From Myxocyprinus asiaticus (lineage: Eukaryota; Chordata; Actinopteri; Cypriniformes; Catostomidae), in contig NC_059362.1 in the NCBI RefSeq assembly GCF_019703515.2, positions 47,441,092-47,505,091 of the forward strand: DNA of 64,000 nucleotides. The letters run 5' to 3'. Positions 11,161-23,273 of the stretch are shown here, piece after piece. The position numbers were made by a program, and so were the translations under genes. Below the pieces are notes generated by a model that was given only the letters and a program-made list of their open reading frames with translations, did not search any database and was not told the origin of the DNA. Position 1 is the stretch's first letter. Every line of letters starts with the position of its first letter.

Positions 11161-12530
11161 TAGGCTTATATATGAATCACTATTTATTTAACAGTGTGGT
11201 ATTTTATTATTTTGTTTATTGGATTTAAACATAAAATACGCATGTAAAATATGTAAAAATGAGCGGAGAGCACTACACTCTAAATGGTAGCTGAAAACAT
11301 TGAATTAGCCAAAAAAATTTAACAAACGACAAACACGAGGTGCGGGGCACACGCTGAACATGTGAATGACGTGCATTCCAATTCCTGCAGAGTTCTGTGA
11401 TTGAACATTTGAAGTAAAAAAAAATCCACGTTTGCCTTTGTGCGCTCTACTCTCAGTATCTCAAGAGGTTTGTTACACACTTCTGTAAGCGAGGTGCTTA
11501 TTATAAATAAAAAGTTCTGATTTAATTATGAGTAAAATGTGTTTGCAACCTTTTACCCTCTGAAAACACACAGACATCTTTACTGAGGCATTAAGATAAC
11601 CTTCTGTTTGCAGTTTTTCTGTCTATATTAAAGACAGAATGTTGAAGTTGTTCCTCAGCTATACTTCATGATGTCTGATGTATCTGCGTCCTTCTGTGCA
11701 CTGCCTTGACGGAACATGAATGAACAGGGATTGCAGGAAGATAAAAGTTCATTCGTAAATAAATAAACGCTCAAGAAGCTCTGATGCCCAGAATAGTGCT
11801 GTAGCACGTAAAGAGATGTGATGCTATTTTTAGCAGTGTGCAGCCCAACTCCTCTCTGCATCACACAATCATTATCATTTCACCCTCAGCTCGGCTTTGA
11901 ATTAATACAGAGTGCTGCCGGTCTCACAGCTTCAGAACGGAGGATGTTCTCTGGTGCTCTTTGGAGAGATGGCTTGAATTTAAAATGAAGCTCCAGTTCA
12001 AAGACTTTGAGTGAAATGTGAGCATCGCCATCACACAGGTTACAATCGTTCTGGCAGCAGATTTTACTTTCGTTCCTTTGTCACACCTTGGCTGCGTGCC
12101 ATTTCTCAAACTATCCATACTGTACGCAGTATTAGATCAGTCATTTTTATTTGACTAGCGTTTTTTTTACAATACACAAATTGCAGTCGTTTCAAAGCAG
12201 CTTTGTAGAAAATCATACTGTAATGTCTTATAATGATAAGGATTACTGAAATAATGATTAGTGTGTCTGAAATCGTAGTACGTTCAAAATGTAATATATT
12301 TCTGTGGATTATTAAAGCATGCATCTGGGCTCACATTTTAAGCTAATATTACCGGCAGCTGCTTGCATGATATACGATTTTGACTTTTTTTTTTTTTTTT
12401 TTTACTTTTTTGGTTTTAGAAGTTGGAACAGCAGTAAGAACTTAGTTTTGTGTATTTTAGTTCGTATCTATCATCAATATGAGTGTAAATTGACAAAATT
12501 AATTATTTTTAGCAGATATACATATATGAG
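11161..12530. other. Intronic sequence, few recognised features
   Basis: No coding signal is recognised. A short word shared with other fish repeats, TTTCAAAGCAGCTTTGTAGA, occurs near 12189-12208 and recurs with one change near 32625-32644. A T-rich run lies at about 12386-12404. Confidence 0.45.
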
Positions 12531-12670
12531 TTTAAAGGGTTCAGTACAAGTGAAGCTCAATCGACAGCATTTGTGGCATAAAGATGATTATCATAAAAAA
12601 AATGTTTGACTTGTCCCTCATTTATTAAAAAAATAGCAATGAGAATGGGGCCAATCTGTAAACGTTAACC
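12531..12670 (-). mobile_element. MITE family M1, copy E (inverted)
   Basis: Read on the minus strand this is the same repeat as at 13.9, 42.0, 51.1 and 62.2 kb. On the + strand it shows TTTAAAGGGTTCAGTACAAG, then CTCAATCGACAGCATTTGTG, then a GACTTGTCCCTC block and finally GAATGGGGCCAATCTGTAAA. The shared order of these blocks identifies it. The family is short and noncoding. I do not name its superfamily. Confidence 0.8.
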
Positions 12671-13760
12671 TCCTAAGACACCTACGTGACTGCTATGTGC
12701 ATTTTCCATTCCAACTAGTAGTCCCTAAGAAACAATTTTTAGAACAAATATTTTTCCTAAAAATTAGTGTCCTCATATGTGGACAGCGGGACTAAGTTAA
12801 TTTAAATAATATCAAGTTATAGAAAGTCAGATTGTTTTCATCAAATAGTTTATGATGTTTGCAGGAGTGTTGATTATTCATGTTTTTGAGTCGTTACAGA
12901 CATTACATCAGAAATTATCATAATTAATTCAGATTCAAAGTAATGTCCAGCATCATCCAATCACTGTCAACCATGTTAAATTAAAATGATACATTATAAA
13001 TTCTGAATCTATGTACTGATTATCATTGTCTCATGTCTGTCAAACATGTTGAGTGATCCAAACATCATCTGCAGCCTGAAACTGAACTTTTGATCAGATT
13101 TTAGGAGTGAATGCACTTAACTGCATAGAGAGCTATAGGATGCTCCCTTGCTCCCTATTTAGTGAATGACTTAACCTCCAGTGTGCTGTCTGTCTGCACT
13201 GGTCTCAGAACAGTTTGAAATGCACCTTATTTTCATCCTAACTCCATATAAAGCCTCTGAAAGACACATTTTACAGCTTTTGGATGCATCCACTGATTAT
13301 CAATGTTATAATGCACAGTAAATATAGGAAACTGAGCCTATAGTCCACATACATGGTCATTGTGTTTAACAGTGTGCCGTTTCTCAATAAATCGCTCAAA
13401 TTTTAAAAATGGCATATCGGATGAAAGTAGAGACTCTAATCTTTTGACTCAAACAGGTTTCAGTGTAAATCTTAATGAAGTTTTTTACCAGATGTAGTTT
13501 TGTTGGTGTTTCTCTCAAAGACAAACTCCGCTGTGATCAGCACCATGTTGTTTTGTCACATGACTCGGTGTGTTGAAAGTTTAACCCTTTAATGGCAGTC
13601 TAGATTCTCTTGAACTGAGATCAGTCGGTTTAAATGAAATAAAATTATGCGTTGCATATAGCGAAGCCAAAATACAGTGTCCACGCATGTGGGTGCGGGG
13701 TTGCACGAGGTTAAAATACTCACTCTTTCAAAAGTATAGCCACAAAATGTAAACAATATA
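12671..13760. other. Intronic sequence, nothing recognised
   Basis: AT-rich noncoding sequence. I see no exon, RNA gene or clear element end here. Confidence 0.4.
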
Positions 13761-13763
13761 CAT

Positions 13764-14110
13764 TAACATGATTTTAGTGTGATAAAATAATTTAATAACC
13801 TTGTCAGTGTCAAATTATATTTTACACGTAATGCCGGTAAACACTGTAACATTATTGGATCCCTGATTTTATCACACTAAAATTTACTTTTAAAAAAGTG
13901 TATTTTAGCTTTAATGGACTGGTCCTATTCACTTCCATTGTAATTGCCCCATTGGAACCGCAATTTTTCTTTCATTTTCTTTTTTTCTTCTTTTTTTTTT
14001 TAAATAAATGAGGGACACGTTGAAATTATTTTTTTGTCTTAATTAACATTATGCTACAAATACTGTCGATTGACCGTAACTTGTATTCAACCCGTAATAT
14101 TCCTTTAACA
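13764..14110 (+). mobile_element. MITE family M1, copy A
   Basis: The block from 13864 reads TTTTATCACACTAAAAT, then TATTCACTTCCATTGTAAT, a T-rich run, GAGGGACACGTTGAAATT, ATTATGCTACAAATACTGTC and a CGTAATATTCCTTTAACA end, matching the other copies. An inverted copy of the first block (ACATGATTTTAGTGTGATAA) stands about 90 bp upstream at 13768-13787. The end of this copy is thus partly palindromic. Confidence 0.8.
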
Positions 14111-15325
14111 GTCTATTTTTAAGATTTACGCATTTCAATTTCATAGCAAAACTCTATCAAATTGAAATGTGTGATGTTTAAAAAAATATTAATTAGTAAA
14201 ACTTAAAATAGTTAGGTTTTTAAAGGTTTATTTTATTAAAGATTACTCAATTCAATTTGACAGAATTTTGTTGTGAAATTAAGTAAATCTTAAAATAAAT
14301 GTCTTGAGTGTTCTGGAAAACAGAGCAAAAATACTGATGACCACATCATCCACATTTATCAAAATCTCTCTAGAATGAAATTGTCCCTCATAAATTATAA
14401 ACACCTCCAGCTTATCAATGCATGATAGCAATAGCAATTGGCAAATCATGTTCATGACTGGGAAGTGCATTAAAGCCTATTGGTTATTTAGAAAATGGAC
14501 AAGCGCTTCGATATGTCCTGCCCAAACATTAATTTCATGTGTTCTTTAAGTAATCATGAATTGTAAGGTAATAAATGTGGATAGATGGTAACAGTACATG
14601 ACAAAGGCAGTCTGCAGAATCAAGACACAACATTATGACGCTGTAGAAATGTGCAGCCTTTATTCGTAGCTCATTTCTTATTCTCCTCATTTCTCCACGC
14701 CTCCACATGCTGTTTGCTCAATTCATCAGTAAATCCACTGTGTATCAGTGTACGAGGTTACGGGACCCACAATCAATACCACGCACACTAATCACACATG
14801 GGCGATCTGTTTCAGACACCTCCACAAGAGAACGAAATCTTTGATTATTTCTACGCCTCACTTACGTTCTCCTCCTTTGATCAGATCACAAGGTATCTGC
14901 TTTGGAGATGATCTGAAAAGCTTGTGAACTCATTCAGGAAGCTGATCGTGTGAGAAATGATGCATCAGATTCAGTTGAAAACTGACAGTGATTTGCAGCA
15001 TTAAGGCATTGGAAGTCGGTAATTTTCAGTCATATTTGGCCATTTGAGGTGACATGAGCGACAAAGTTGGCGATGCTTGCAGCCAGCAGTACAGCCAACT
15101 GGAGATTTAATCTCCGTCATTGTAAACAGACCATGAAAAGGATAAAAAATAAAGTGTCTCGGAAATAAATATAGCTAAACCTCACATTGTTTACACCTTG
15201 AACAGAGTAGCTGACTAATGTGTGCTTGAAAAGTAGCACAAAATTGCAAGACATCATTTCACTAAATTGGAATAAAACCATTTCACATCAAAATGCCACC
15301 ATTCTGCTAGAAAGACACTTTTTAA
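14111..15325. other. Intronic sequence, nothing recognised
   Basis: AT-rich noncoding sequence. The stretch 14640-15060 is of higher complexity and looks less repeat-like. No gene or element ends were identified. Confidence 0.4.
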
Positions 15326-16220
15326 CCCCTTGCAATTTTTCCACACTCAAATTTAAAAGCTCACCATTCACACATACTGTGGAATAATTGCAACAAAAAA
15401 AAATCAAATTTTTCAGAGAACCCCCCAAATTAATAAAAAAGACTTCAATTATTCATAAATAATATTGTATGCATTTATAATCTTATGATAAACAGATTTT
15501 TTTATTTTTTTATTTTTTTTAAGTTTCTTTTGGTGTCCTAACTTTGTAAACATGTTATTCTGGTTCTGCTCACTCTACATCACTTTGAAAAGTCTTATTT
15601 TATTCCACTAGATGGCAGAAAGCACTAGAAAAAGAAATTCTCACATCATCACAATATAAAGATCTGAAATGTAGGTGGCGCTCTAACACATTTTAGCCCT
15701 CACAGATGTGCTCGTCCATAGACATTCAGTCTAATTTTCAGTTCATGCACCACCCTCAATGTTTCATTGAATATCTCGGGTTAATCAGAAAAACAAGTTC
15801 ACAGACAAGTAAACAATGGCAATTTTTCAAACTCCCTAAGATATAAAGTTTTTGGCTATTTGGGGCTTACAGCAGCAGTTATCGGAGCATAAGAGAGACT
15901 TTTGTATTTGATGACTTACAGAAATCATGTTTCACTTTGTGATTCTTTTGAAAATCTTTCGAACTGTGGTATTAGTGCAACAAAATAAACTGTACAGTCA
16001 TGTTTCTGAGAATGAGAGCTTTCATTTGATATATGACTTATTTTGTTATATTGATATATTTTCATATAAATATTTCTACCCCTTTACCTATAGGGGGCGC
16101 TAATTTTCAACGTGAATGTTTTGAGGCCTTATTTTGTTACTTTGAGTAACATAAACGCAGAGGTGATGGTTATCTCTGAAAAGGTTTTTTGCGATATATA
16201 ACGCCCCGCTTTTTAAGGGG
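15326..16220. mobile_element. TTAA-flanked 895-bp element, piggyBac-like ends
   Basis: The sequence between TTAA at 15322-15325 and TTAA at 16221-16224 begins CCCCTTGCAATTTTT and ends TTTTTAAGGGG. The short inverted termini CCCCTT, together with the TTAA duplication, fit a nonautonomous piggyBac-like element. Two GGCGCT-containing words (GGTGGCGCTCTAAC near 15672 and GGGGGCGCTAATTTTC near 16093) lie inside. No coding frame is present. The superfamily assignment is inferred only from ends and target. Confidence 0.6.
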
Positions 16221-16224
16221 TTAA

Positions 16225-17579
16225 ACTTTAGAAAAGATAAAAGAAATGGTGTCAAGATGAGTCAGTGTGATTAGAAACTAGACAAAACTCTGACTGTATA
16301 CATAAAGACCCTTTCACGTAACTTACGTCAAGACTTCAACGCACCGCTCAACGCAAGTGTCATGTGATGTTTCGACATCCATGTGAAAAGTGTTTCAGAT
16401 AACATTACAGAAGGAGGAAGGTTGCTATGTAGAAAGGAACAGGGAAGTGTACACAAAGAAAACATGCATCTGAGCTTTGCATTTTCTGTCAATGGCAAAA
16501 AGCATGGTTTGCTTTTTGGTTCAAAAGACATCTGTGAAAATCACAAATTTGGCACAAAGTTAGACCTGTCATTGTAAAAACAGACATTGCACTCAGTACG
16601 TCATGCAATTATAACGTTATAATGCCAAATGCACAACTGAACCAACTTGTTTGAAATTCTTATTAACCCACATTAGAGTGCACTGGAGAAAAAGTACACT
16701 TTTGAGCACACAACGGAGTGACACTTTTGCAAACATTAACGTTTTTCAACGCACCATCTGCACTTCACAACTTCAGTAGCTGTTATGAAAACGGTGTAGC
16801 TTTTCCAGAAACAGTGTACTTTTTTCCATAAGTGTAGTGTTTTAACAAATGCTACAACACTGTTTTTGGTCACATTGTAATTTACAGCAAGTCATTTTGA
16901 GGCAACAAGCAAAAACATTAAAAAATTTCTCTCTCAATTGTTGCATCGAAAAATCTCATTTAATTTAGCAAATTGGTTCATTTGGACGGTTAATGCAAAT
17001 TACGAGATTTGAACTCCCTGCATGGCATGTACTTATAAAATATTTATTTGATTTATTTTTAGCTTTCAAATCAGTTCTATAAATGAGTATATAAAAATAA
17101 AATATATCATATTTAGTTTTGGAAGCAATAATATTAGGGCTGAAACTAATGATTATTTTATTTTGATAATCGATTAATCTTTGATTATTTCTCAGATTAA
17201 TCGATTAATCAGATTAAAAAAATGAAATTTTATTTTCTTAAATGTGTTTTTTAAAAAACAGAAATTATAAAGGGTGGCGTAAGGATTCAGTCACGGGACT
17301 TAATTCACGATTTCTATACTCTCAAAAAACTTAAAGCCTGAATTATGAAAAGTTGAGTTTGAAAGTTTTATATATATATATATATATATATACTTTTAGG
17401 ACAATTGCAAAACAGTTCTTTTCCTTTATTTGTAAAACTTATCAAAAGTGCTGCATATTAAAGTGCAAAAAGATCCATCTGTAATGGAGTTGGAGCCCAG
17501 CAGAGGGCAATGGTTAGATATATATGCTTGTACACTTGTACACTGTTACTGATTACATACATTAAGTATTTTAAATGAA
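16225..17579. other. Intron with hAT-end fragment and TA repeat
   Basis: Around 17137-17215 the words AGGGCTGAAACTAATGATTA and AATCGATTAATC match the common AGGGCTGAAAC-ATCGATTAAT ends of short hAT elements, here as one fragment. A TA microsatellite lies at 17370-17392. Otherwise no gene or element was recognised. Open frames at 16328-16577 on both strands lack family signatures. Confidence 0.5.
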
Positions 17580-18759
17580 CCCTTTAAGCTCGGATGGCCC
17601 CTGAGAAAAAAACAATTGACAAAATATTAATAACTACAGTCTTGACCAACACAAAATAGGTATCGTTGGAAAGATTAGAAGCTCTACTTTCCAATGCATG
17701 TAGACATTATGACCAAAACTGAACAAGTGCTTTGAAATTTACAGACAAATCAGAAGTGTTCCGTTCAGATAATTTAATAAAACAAATTGCACTGTACATA
17801 TTATTGCAATCAGTACAAACATAAAACTCATTAAATAGCCATGTGATATATGTTGTTGGAAATTTGTTTTACTCACAGACAAAAATATAGCGAGTAATAG
17901 CTAAATATATGTCTTTGACAATTATGATGGTGTTGCTTATATGATGTTTTTGCTTATAACTTTAAGAAAAATAAACGGAACATAAAATATCACATACCAT
18001 TACTTAGTAGGAGGCGATTATCTTTCAAGCGAGCCCACACACAAGATAATCAGATGTATAGATCATTAGATAATCCACATGAAGCACAATGTTTATTCAG
18101 ATATGTCCGACCAGCTGAGATGGCGCCAAATACATGATACAGACTCATATGAGTGATCTCAAATGACACAGAATGAAACTACATATCTGTAGAAATACTG
18201 CATTACTAAAATCATGTCTTGCATGCTATGCTAATTACCTTTAGTTCATTGTTGTGTTTGCATGTGTAACTTAGTTCTTATGTACAATTATTATGTTGTT
18301 ATTTGTTTGGAGATTGTTTTCTAGTGCACACCCTATTATAAATTATTTGTTTGTAGATGCATATAACTTTTGCATTGCATTTGTTGTATCAATCACATAA
18401 TTATTGCTCAGATACAGTTGACATGATATGGGAACAAAACAAAAGCAGTTTTAACAGAGCCACCTTATTCTACAACCAGTGATATATAATGTCAAATCAT
18501 GAAAACTCAGAAAACATCAATCGTGGCAAATTGTTATATTTTCTATTGTTTCAGTCAGTTTCTTAGTCTGAGAGTCTCAAAATCGGCTCATCGTCAATCG
18601 TATATCATAACACAAATTGATACCAAACACTTGACCCTCCTTGTTTAGACAGTTTTATTAATTATCGGGAGGTTATAAGCTGCTTGTAAGTTATTGGGCT
18701 ATGCCACTGTAATTCAGCGAACTCGTTGTAAAACACGATCTTGCAGAGCATTAACAGGG
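17580..18759 (+). mobile_element. TTAA element family P1, copy 1
   Basis: The copy starts CCCTTTAAGCTCGGATGG after TGAA (a decayed TTAA) and ends near CAGAGCATTAACAGGG before TTAA at 18760-18763. Diagnostic interior words shared with the copies at 22.4, 33.7 and 47.7 kb include AAAATAGGTATCGTTGGAAAG, TTCCAATGCATGTAGACATT and AAATATAGCGAGTAATAGCT. It is noncoding. Its end is more diverged than in the other copies. Confidence 0.82.
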
Positions 18760-18763
18760 TTAA

Positions 18764-19376
18764 TATTGTAATGTCTCCCGACTGGAAAATAGTCATGTGC
18801 TCACTGATTACATGTTTCTTAAATATATATATATATATATATCCACCTATATATATATCATCATATATATTTAATGTAATGACACTAGTAAGTCGCTTGT
18901 GGAAAAAAAGCATCTGCCAAATGCATAACTGTAAATGTAGCACTAGATAATACACAGTCATTCAGTCATTATTCCAAAATAATAATGTCAGTCATGTAAT
19001 AATGGAATTGTTGTGAGTGCATCCAGGCTGCAGTTTGACCCCGTGCACCACCATCACTTGTGCGCTCTGATGGGAGCAATGGATTATGTTGCGATGATTT
19101 GTCCTTCAACTGCAGACATGATCTAAATACATTTCCCTGTCACATGGCCTCAGTCTGCACTGGTATGACACGATTTCAATGAATGAAAGTAATGAAAACA
19201 GGATAGTCTGTGCATCTAATTCACTCTCCTAAATATCAAACCCAATTGCAATAACAGTTTCAGGTTGTGCAGGTTGTCTCATAAAATAATAAGTCAGTCG
19301 CTGTTGAAACGGCATTGACAGCTGCTGTGGTCATTCTTGAGGTGATACAATGTTATTTTCTCTCGCTGTCTGTCAG
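18764..19376. other. Intron; AT repeat, repeat tail and splice acceptor
   Basis: An AT microsatellite at 18823-18872 includes two TATATA tracts. At 18892-18940 the words AAGTCGCTTGTGG and CATCTGCCAAATGCATAA resemble the very common fish repeat tail AGTCGCTTTGGA-TCTGCTAAATG. The remaining sequence is unremarkable and ends in the acceptor CTGTCTGTCAG at 19376. Confidence 0.5.
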
Positions 19377-19554
19377 ACGGGTCAACAGCGCTGGTGGGAA
19401 CAGGAGATTCCAGTGGACAGCAACATTCAGAAGGGAGAACTGATCACACACAACCTCACTGAGCTCATCAGACCTGAAGCTTATGTTATACGACTGACGC
19501 CCATCACGCGCTTCGGAGAGGGAGATTCCACCACCAGAATTGTCACCTACAGCG
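19377..19554 (+). CDS. mdga2 exon: FNIII-like domain, second half
   Basis: The 178-nt exon continues directly from the previous one (phase 0 in, phase 1 out) and codes from [13 protein letters not shown] to TTRIVTYS plus the first base of the next codon. The strand pattern, with [18 protein letters not shown], is the classic end of a fibronectin-III fold, where the Y-x-(V/I)-x-(L/V) strand precedes the F-G loop. One N-glycosylation sequon (N-L-T) is present. Signals are TGTCTGTCAG and GTGAGT. Confidence 0.95.
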
Positions 19555-19842
19555 GTGAGTGTGAAACCGCACACACTATATTTAAGGCCTGCGTGTACTA
19601 GTGCATACTAGGGATTTGAAGGACTTAAGTACTCTGACAGCAATGATCGATAATGAAAATGCAATATATGCGTGGCTTGACTTCTGATTTCATGGGGTCT
19701 TTAATGATTCAAACAGGCTCCTGATATTGAGTCAGATAATTAGGGTTTTCTGTAGTAAACAGTCAGGCTGGAATGTTCTGGAATGTGTTCTTTCTGTACT
19801 TTGTTCATCTGAGCTAACATTATTTCTGTGCTCAAAAACATT

Positions 19843-20335
19843 AAAGGGATAGTTCACCCAAAATTGAAAATTCAGTCATTGTTTACTCACCCCTGTGTTG
19901 TTGTAACACTATATGACTTTCTTTCTTTTTCTGAACACAAAGGGAGAAATTGTGAATAAATGTTGTGCTCAGTGATGTCATACAATGGCAGTTTATGGTG
20001 ACCACCTCTTCAAGCTTCAAAAGAACACAAAAGTATAATTCAGAAGTCTAATAAATTATTCCATGCAGTGGTGGATTTAGGCATGGGCGACATAGGCAGT
20101 TGCCCAGGGCGGCATCTTGCGGGGGGGCGGCATGAGGCACACACACAGACACCCCCCCACCCCCCCCGAGGTTAACAACTTTGGGGGCATGTCGAACAAT
20201 ACAATCACCCCCCCTCCCCCCCGGGTCAACATCTTTGGGGGCGTTTTGAAGCGGATTTCGCCCAGGGCACCATACAAGCTAGAACCGCTACTGATTCCAT
20301 GAGACTTATGAGACAACGTTTGGGCGTTCAAGCAA
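19843..20335 (+). mobile_element. Cyprinid-type GGGATAGTTCACCC repeat, interrupted
   Basis: The left part (19843-20065) begins AAAGGGATAGTTCACCCAAA and continues with CATTGTTTACTCACCCCTG, TATGACTTTCTTTC and TCTGAACACAAAGG, a very frequent zebrafish and carp repeat. It resumes at 20302 with AGACTTATGAGACAACG after a separate hAT element that split it. Related fragments are at 31.0 kb (inverted) and 59.6 kb. Confidence 0.8.
20066..20293. mobile_element. 228-bp hAT element with perfect 8-bp duplication
   Basis: It begins CAGTGGTGGATTTAGGCATG and ends with the reverse complement of CAGTAGCGGTTCTAGC. It is flanked on both sides by the identical octamer ATTCCATG (20058-20065 and 20294-20301), the hallmark of hAT insertion. 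The interior has G- and C-rich runs (GGGGGGGCGG near 20120, CCCCCCC near 20155-20220) arranged as inverted blocks. It sits inside the older GGGATAGTTCACCC repeat. Confidence 0.9.
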
Positions 20336-20337
20336 AA

Positions 20338-20838
20338 AGTAATTTTGTTTATTTAAAAACAGGTCCTCCACAGCAATAGTGACAACAGAACACAACACAG
20401 CTGCACACAAAACAGAGAACAGAACTTACTAAACATGTCTGAAGAGTTTGCAGTTGAAGAATTGATGCATTTCTATGCCCAGCCTTATTTTTTTGAACAG
20501 AGTACTCTGAAATCAAACAAAAACACACACCATGTCCTAACCTGACGGCAAACGACACACGATAAAAGGTTTATTTTCTATGGTAATCAGAGTTTTTGTC
20601 CTAACCAGCAGTGACGAGCAACAGTACATTCTATCGAAAACCATTAGATAGAATAGACTGAATGTAACGAATTCGATCAAAAAATAAGTCTGGGCATAGA
20701 AATGCATAAATTCATCGACTACAAACTCTTCAGACATGTTTAGTAAGTTCTGTTCTCTGTTTTGTGTGCAGCTGTGTTGTGTTCTGTTGTCACTATCACT
20801 GTAGAGGACATATTTTTAGATAAACGAGTTTTCGCAAA
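20338..20838. repeat. Palindrome with ~155-bp arms
   Basis: The left arm (about 20338-20495) and right arm (about 20684-20838) are near-exact reverse complements, for example AACACAACACAGCTGCACAC on the left against GTGTGCAGCTGTGTTGTGTT on the right. The spacer is about 190 bp. Each arm read outward-in begins an open frame at ATGTCTGAAGAGTTT: MSEEFAVEELMHFYAQPYFF on the + strand and MSEEFVVDEFMHFYAQ on the minus strand. The frames are short and may be the first exon of an element gene caught in a palindrome. Confidence 0.85.
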
Positions 20839-21002
20839 ATAAAGAAAAGGTTTGGGTGATGAAACGAAAATAATTAACTTCTGTATTGCACTTGACCACA
20901 AAACCCTGTCTGCTTTGAATGACAGTCTGAACTATTACAGACATATTCACATGCAAAGAGGTTAGCCAGTTATCACATTTACAAATAGATCTCTTAAAGG
21001 TA

Positions 21003-21245
21003 CAGTAGGGGCAGTGGTGGCTCAGTGGTTAAGGCTCTGGGTTACTGATCAGAAGGTCAGGAGTTCAAGCCCCAGCACCGCCAAGATGCCACTGTTGGGC
21101 CCTTGAGCAAGACCCTTGACCCTATCTGCTCCAGGGGCACTGTATCATGGCTGACCCTGCACTCTGACCCCAGCTTAGCTGGGATATGTGAAAAAAAGAA
21201 TTTCACTGTATATGTGCAAATGTATAATGTGTGATAAATAAATAT
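21003..21245 (+). mobile_element. tRNA-derived SINE with L2-like tail
   Basis: The head contains an A-box-like GTGGCTCAGTGGTTAAGG (21009-21026) and a B-box-like GAGTTCAAGCCCC (about 21061-21073), the two internal RNA polymerase III promoter blocks of a tRNA-derived SINE. The body has CCACTGTTGGGCCCTTGAGC and the 3' end AAAGAATTTCACTGTATATG with GATAAATAAATAT, resembling L2-mobilised fish SINE tails. It lies in + orientation in an mdga2 intron. Confidence 0.85.
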
Positions 21246-22410
21246 AATTATAAATTATAGTAACAAAAACAGCCTGTTTAAATCTAAGGCTCAAGGTGTG
21301 TTCACACGGTCAGTGATCTTCATTTTGTTTAATGAGTCTGGAAAATTGTCATGTTAAAATAAATTACGATGTTTTTGGTGCAAGAAATCTTGACTTGTGT
21401 TAGCCATGCAGCATTGACTGTTCTTTACAACACTTTAGTATTGAAAACATAATTTGTTTTGAAGGTTAATTATTTTGATCAGATTACCACTGAAGTAAAC
21501 AGCATCTGTTTTAAAGTTTGATGTTTTTTCTGAAGGTTTACTGATTTTCTGAAGAGGTCAGAGAGTGTAATGAGAAACATTTGCATCACAGACACTATAA
21601 AGACAAATCCGAGATCATCTGAAATCATCATGCATTTGTTTGCTTGTTCTAATAGTAGCTTTTGTTGTGTGACCGACTTAAGAACTTTTTAAAGCAGGAT
21701 ACTGGTTAATCTTTTTCTATTAAAGATATTGAAACATGAAAGCTTGAAGTGGAATGTTGTTTACTGGGGTCAACTCTGACTGGAGATAATTGAAGTCTAT
21801 GTGACTTTGATGTTTGCTTTACGTCTGATTAATCTGGCCGAGGAGTTTATAAAATGGGCGGTAATCAAATGGCGCTTTAAAATGGAATTTTCCCAATGTG
21901 GAAGTTTGATGTTAAATCCTTATGTACTTAGGACTTCTGATCCGGTCCATGTTTTACATATAAATGCAGATTTTTTCAGATGTGAGAATTTTCTCTCTGT
22001 CTCTCATTCGGCAGCTGCTAAACAATCCATAGAAATGTGTGGCATAATCGAGACAACACAACCACTTTTCATCTTTCTCAAGCACAATTCCACAGATAAG
22101 AGAGATGTGGCATATCAATTTGTTGTTCAGTTTCTCGTCTTGCGAATAGACAAAAAGCCAAACAAAAGATGCCTTCCGTTTCATGGATAATCTCTTTTGT
22201 CCCTGAATTATGATTTTCAGAATAACGGAAATGGTTTCCACCGATATGATAATGAAGGCTTGTTTCTGTGAAAGACTGTGAAACAGCACGCTTTCAGTGA
22301 AGTGACTCAGTGTTTACTGTTGTCTCTGTTAATTGAGTGCCACAAATGTTTTTGGGAAAGGTCGATAACCAATTATTTTTTCCAGAACATGTCTCCTGTT
22401 CAATATTTAA
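21246..22410. other. Intronic sequence, nothing recognised
   Basis: AT-rich noncoding sequence. A 129-codon open frame at 21801-22190 and an overlapping antisense frame are present, but neither shows a domain, splice support or codon pattern I recognise. Confidence 0.45.
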
Positions 22411-23273
22411 CCCTTTAAGCTTGGATTGGCCCCCGGCGGGCCTGCGAGAAAAAAAGAATCATCAAAATATTAATAACTACAGTTTTGACCAACACAAAAT
22501 AGGTATCGTTTGAAAGTTTAGAAGCTCTACTTTCCAATGCATGTAGACATTGTGACCAAAACTGAACAAGTGCTTTGAAATTTGCAGACAAATCAGAAGT
22601 GTTCCATTTTGATAATTTATAAAAATAAATTTGCACTGTACATATTATTGCAATCAGTAAAACATCAAACTGATCAAATATCCATGTGTCATATATTGTT
22701 GGAAATCTCTCAAAGAGTAGAATACAACCAGTCTATTTGTTTTACTCACAGACAAAAATATAGCGAGTAATAGCTAAGTATATGTCTTTGACAATTATGT
22801 TGGTGCCACATTTTCACTTATAACTTCACGATATATAAACTGAACATAAAATATCACATATCATTACATGGATACATGGATCATTAGATAATCCACATGA
22901 AGCACAATGTTACATATGACCACCAGGAGATGACGCCAAATACATGACACAGACTCAATGATGACTCAAATGACACAGAATGAAACTCATTCTGTGAAAT
23001 CTCATTACTAAAATCATGTCTGCATGCTATGCAAACCTTTAGTCATTGTTGTGTTTGCATGTGTAATTAGTTCTTATGTACAATTATTATGATTTATTTG
23101 TTTGGAGAGGCTTTTGGACACTATGATAAATTATTTTTGTAATGCTATAACTTATGATTGCTTTGTCATATCAACACAACATTTTTCTCAGATACAGTTG
23201 ACATGATTGGGAACAAAACAAAAGCATTCTTTTGGAGCCACCTTATTTGCACACTGAGATATAATGTCTATGG

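Noticed and set aside
21003..21080. Functional tRNA gene
   Set aside because: A and B boxes are present but no cloverleaf follows; this is the head of a SINE. The same applies to 39405-39475.
21801..22289. Overlapping 129- and 111-codon frames in an intron
   Set aside because: No recognisable domain, no phase-compatible splice sites with mdga2, and ordinary length for chance in 64 kb.
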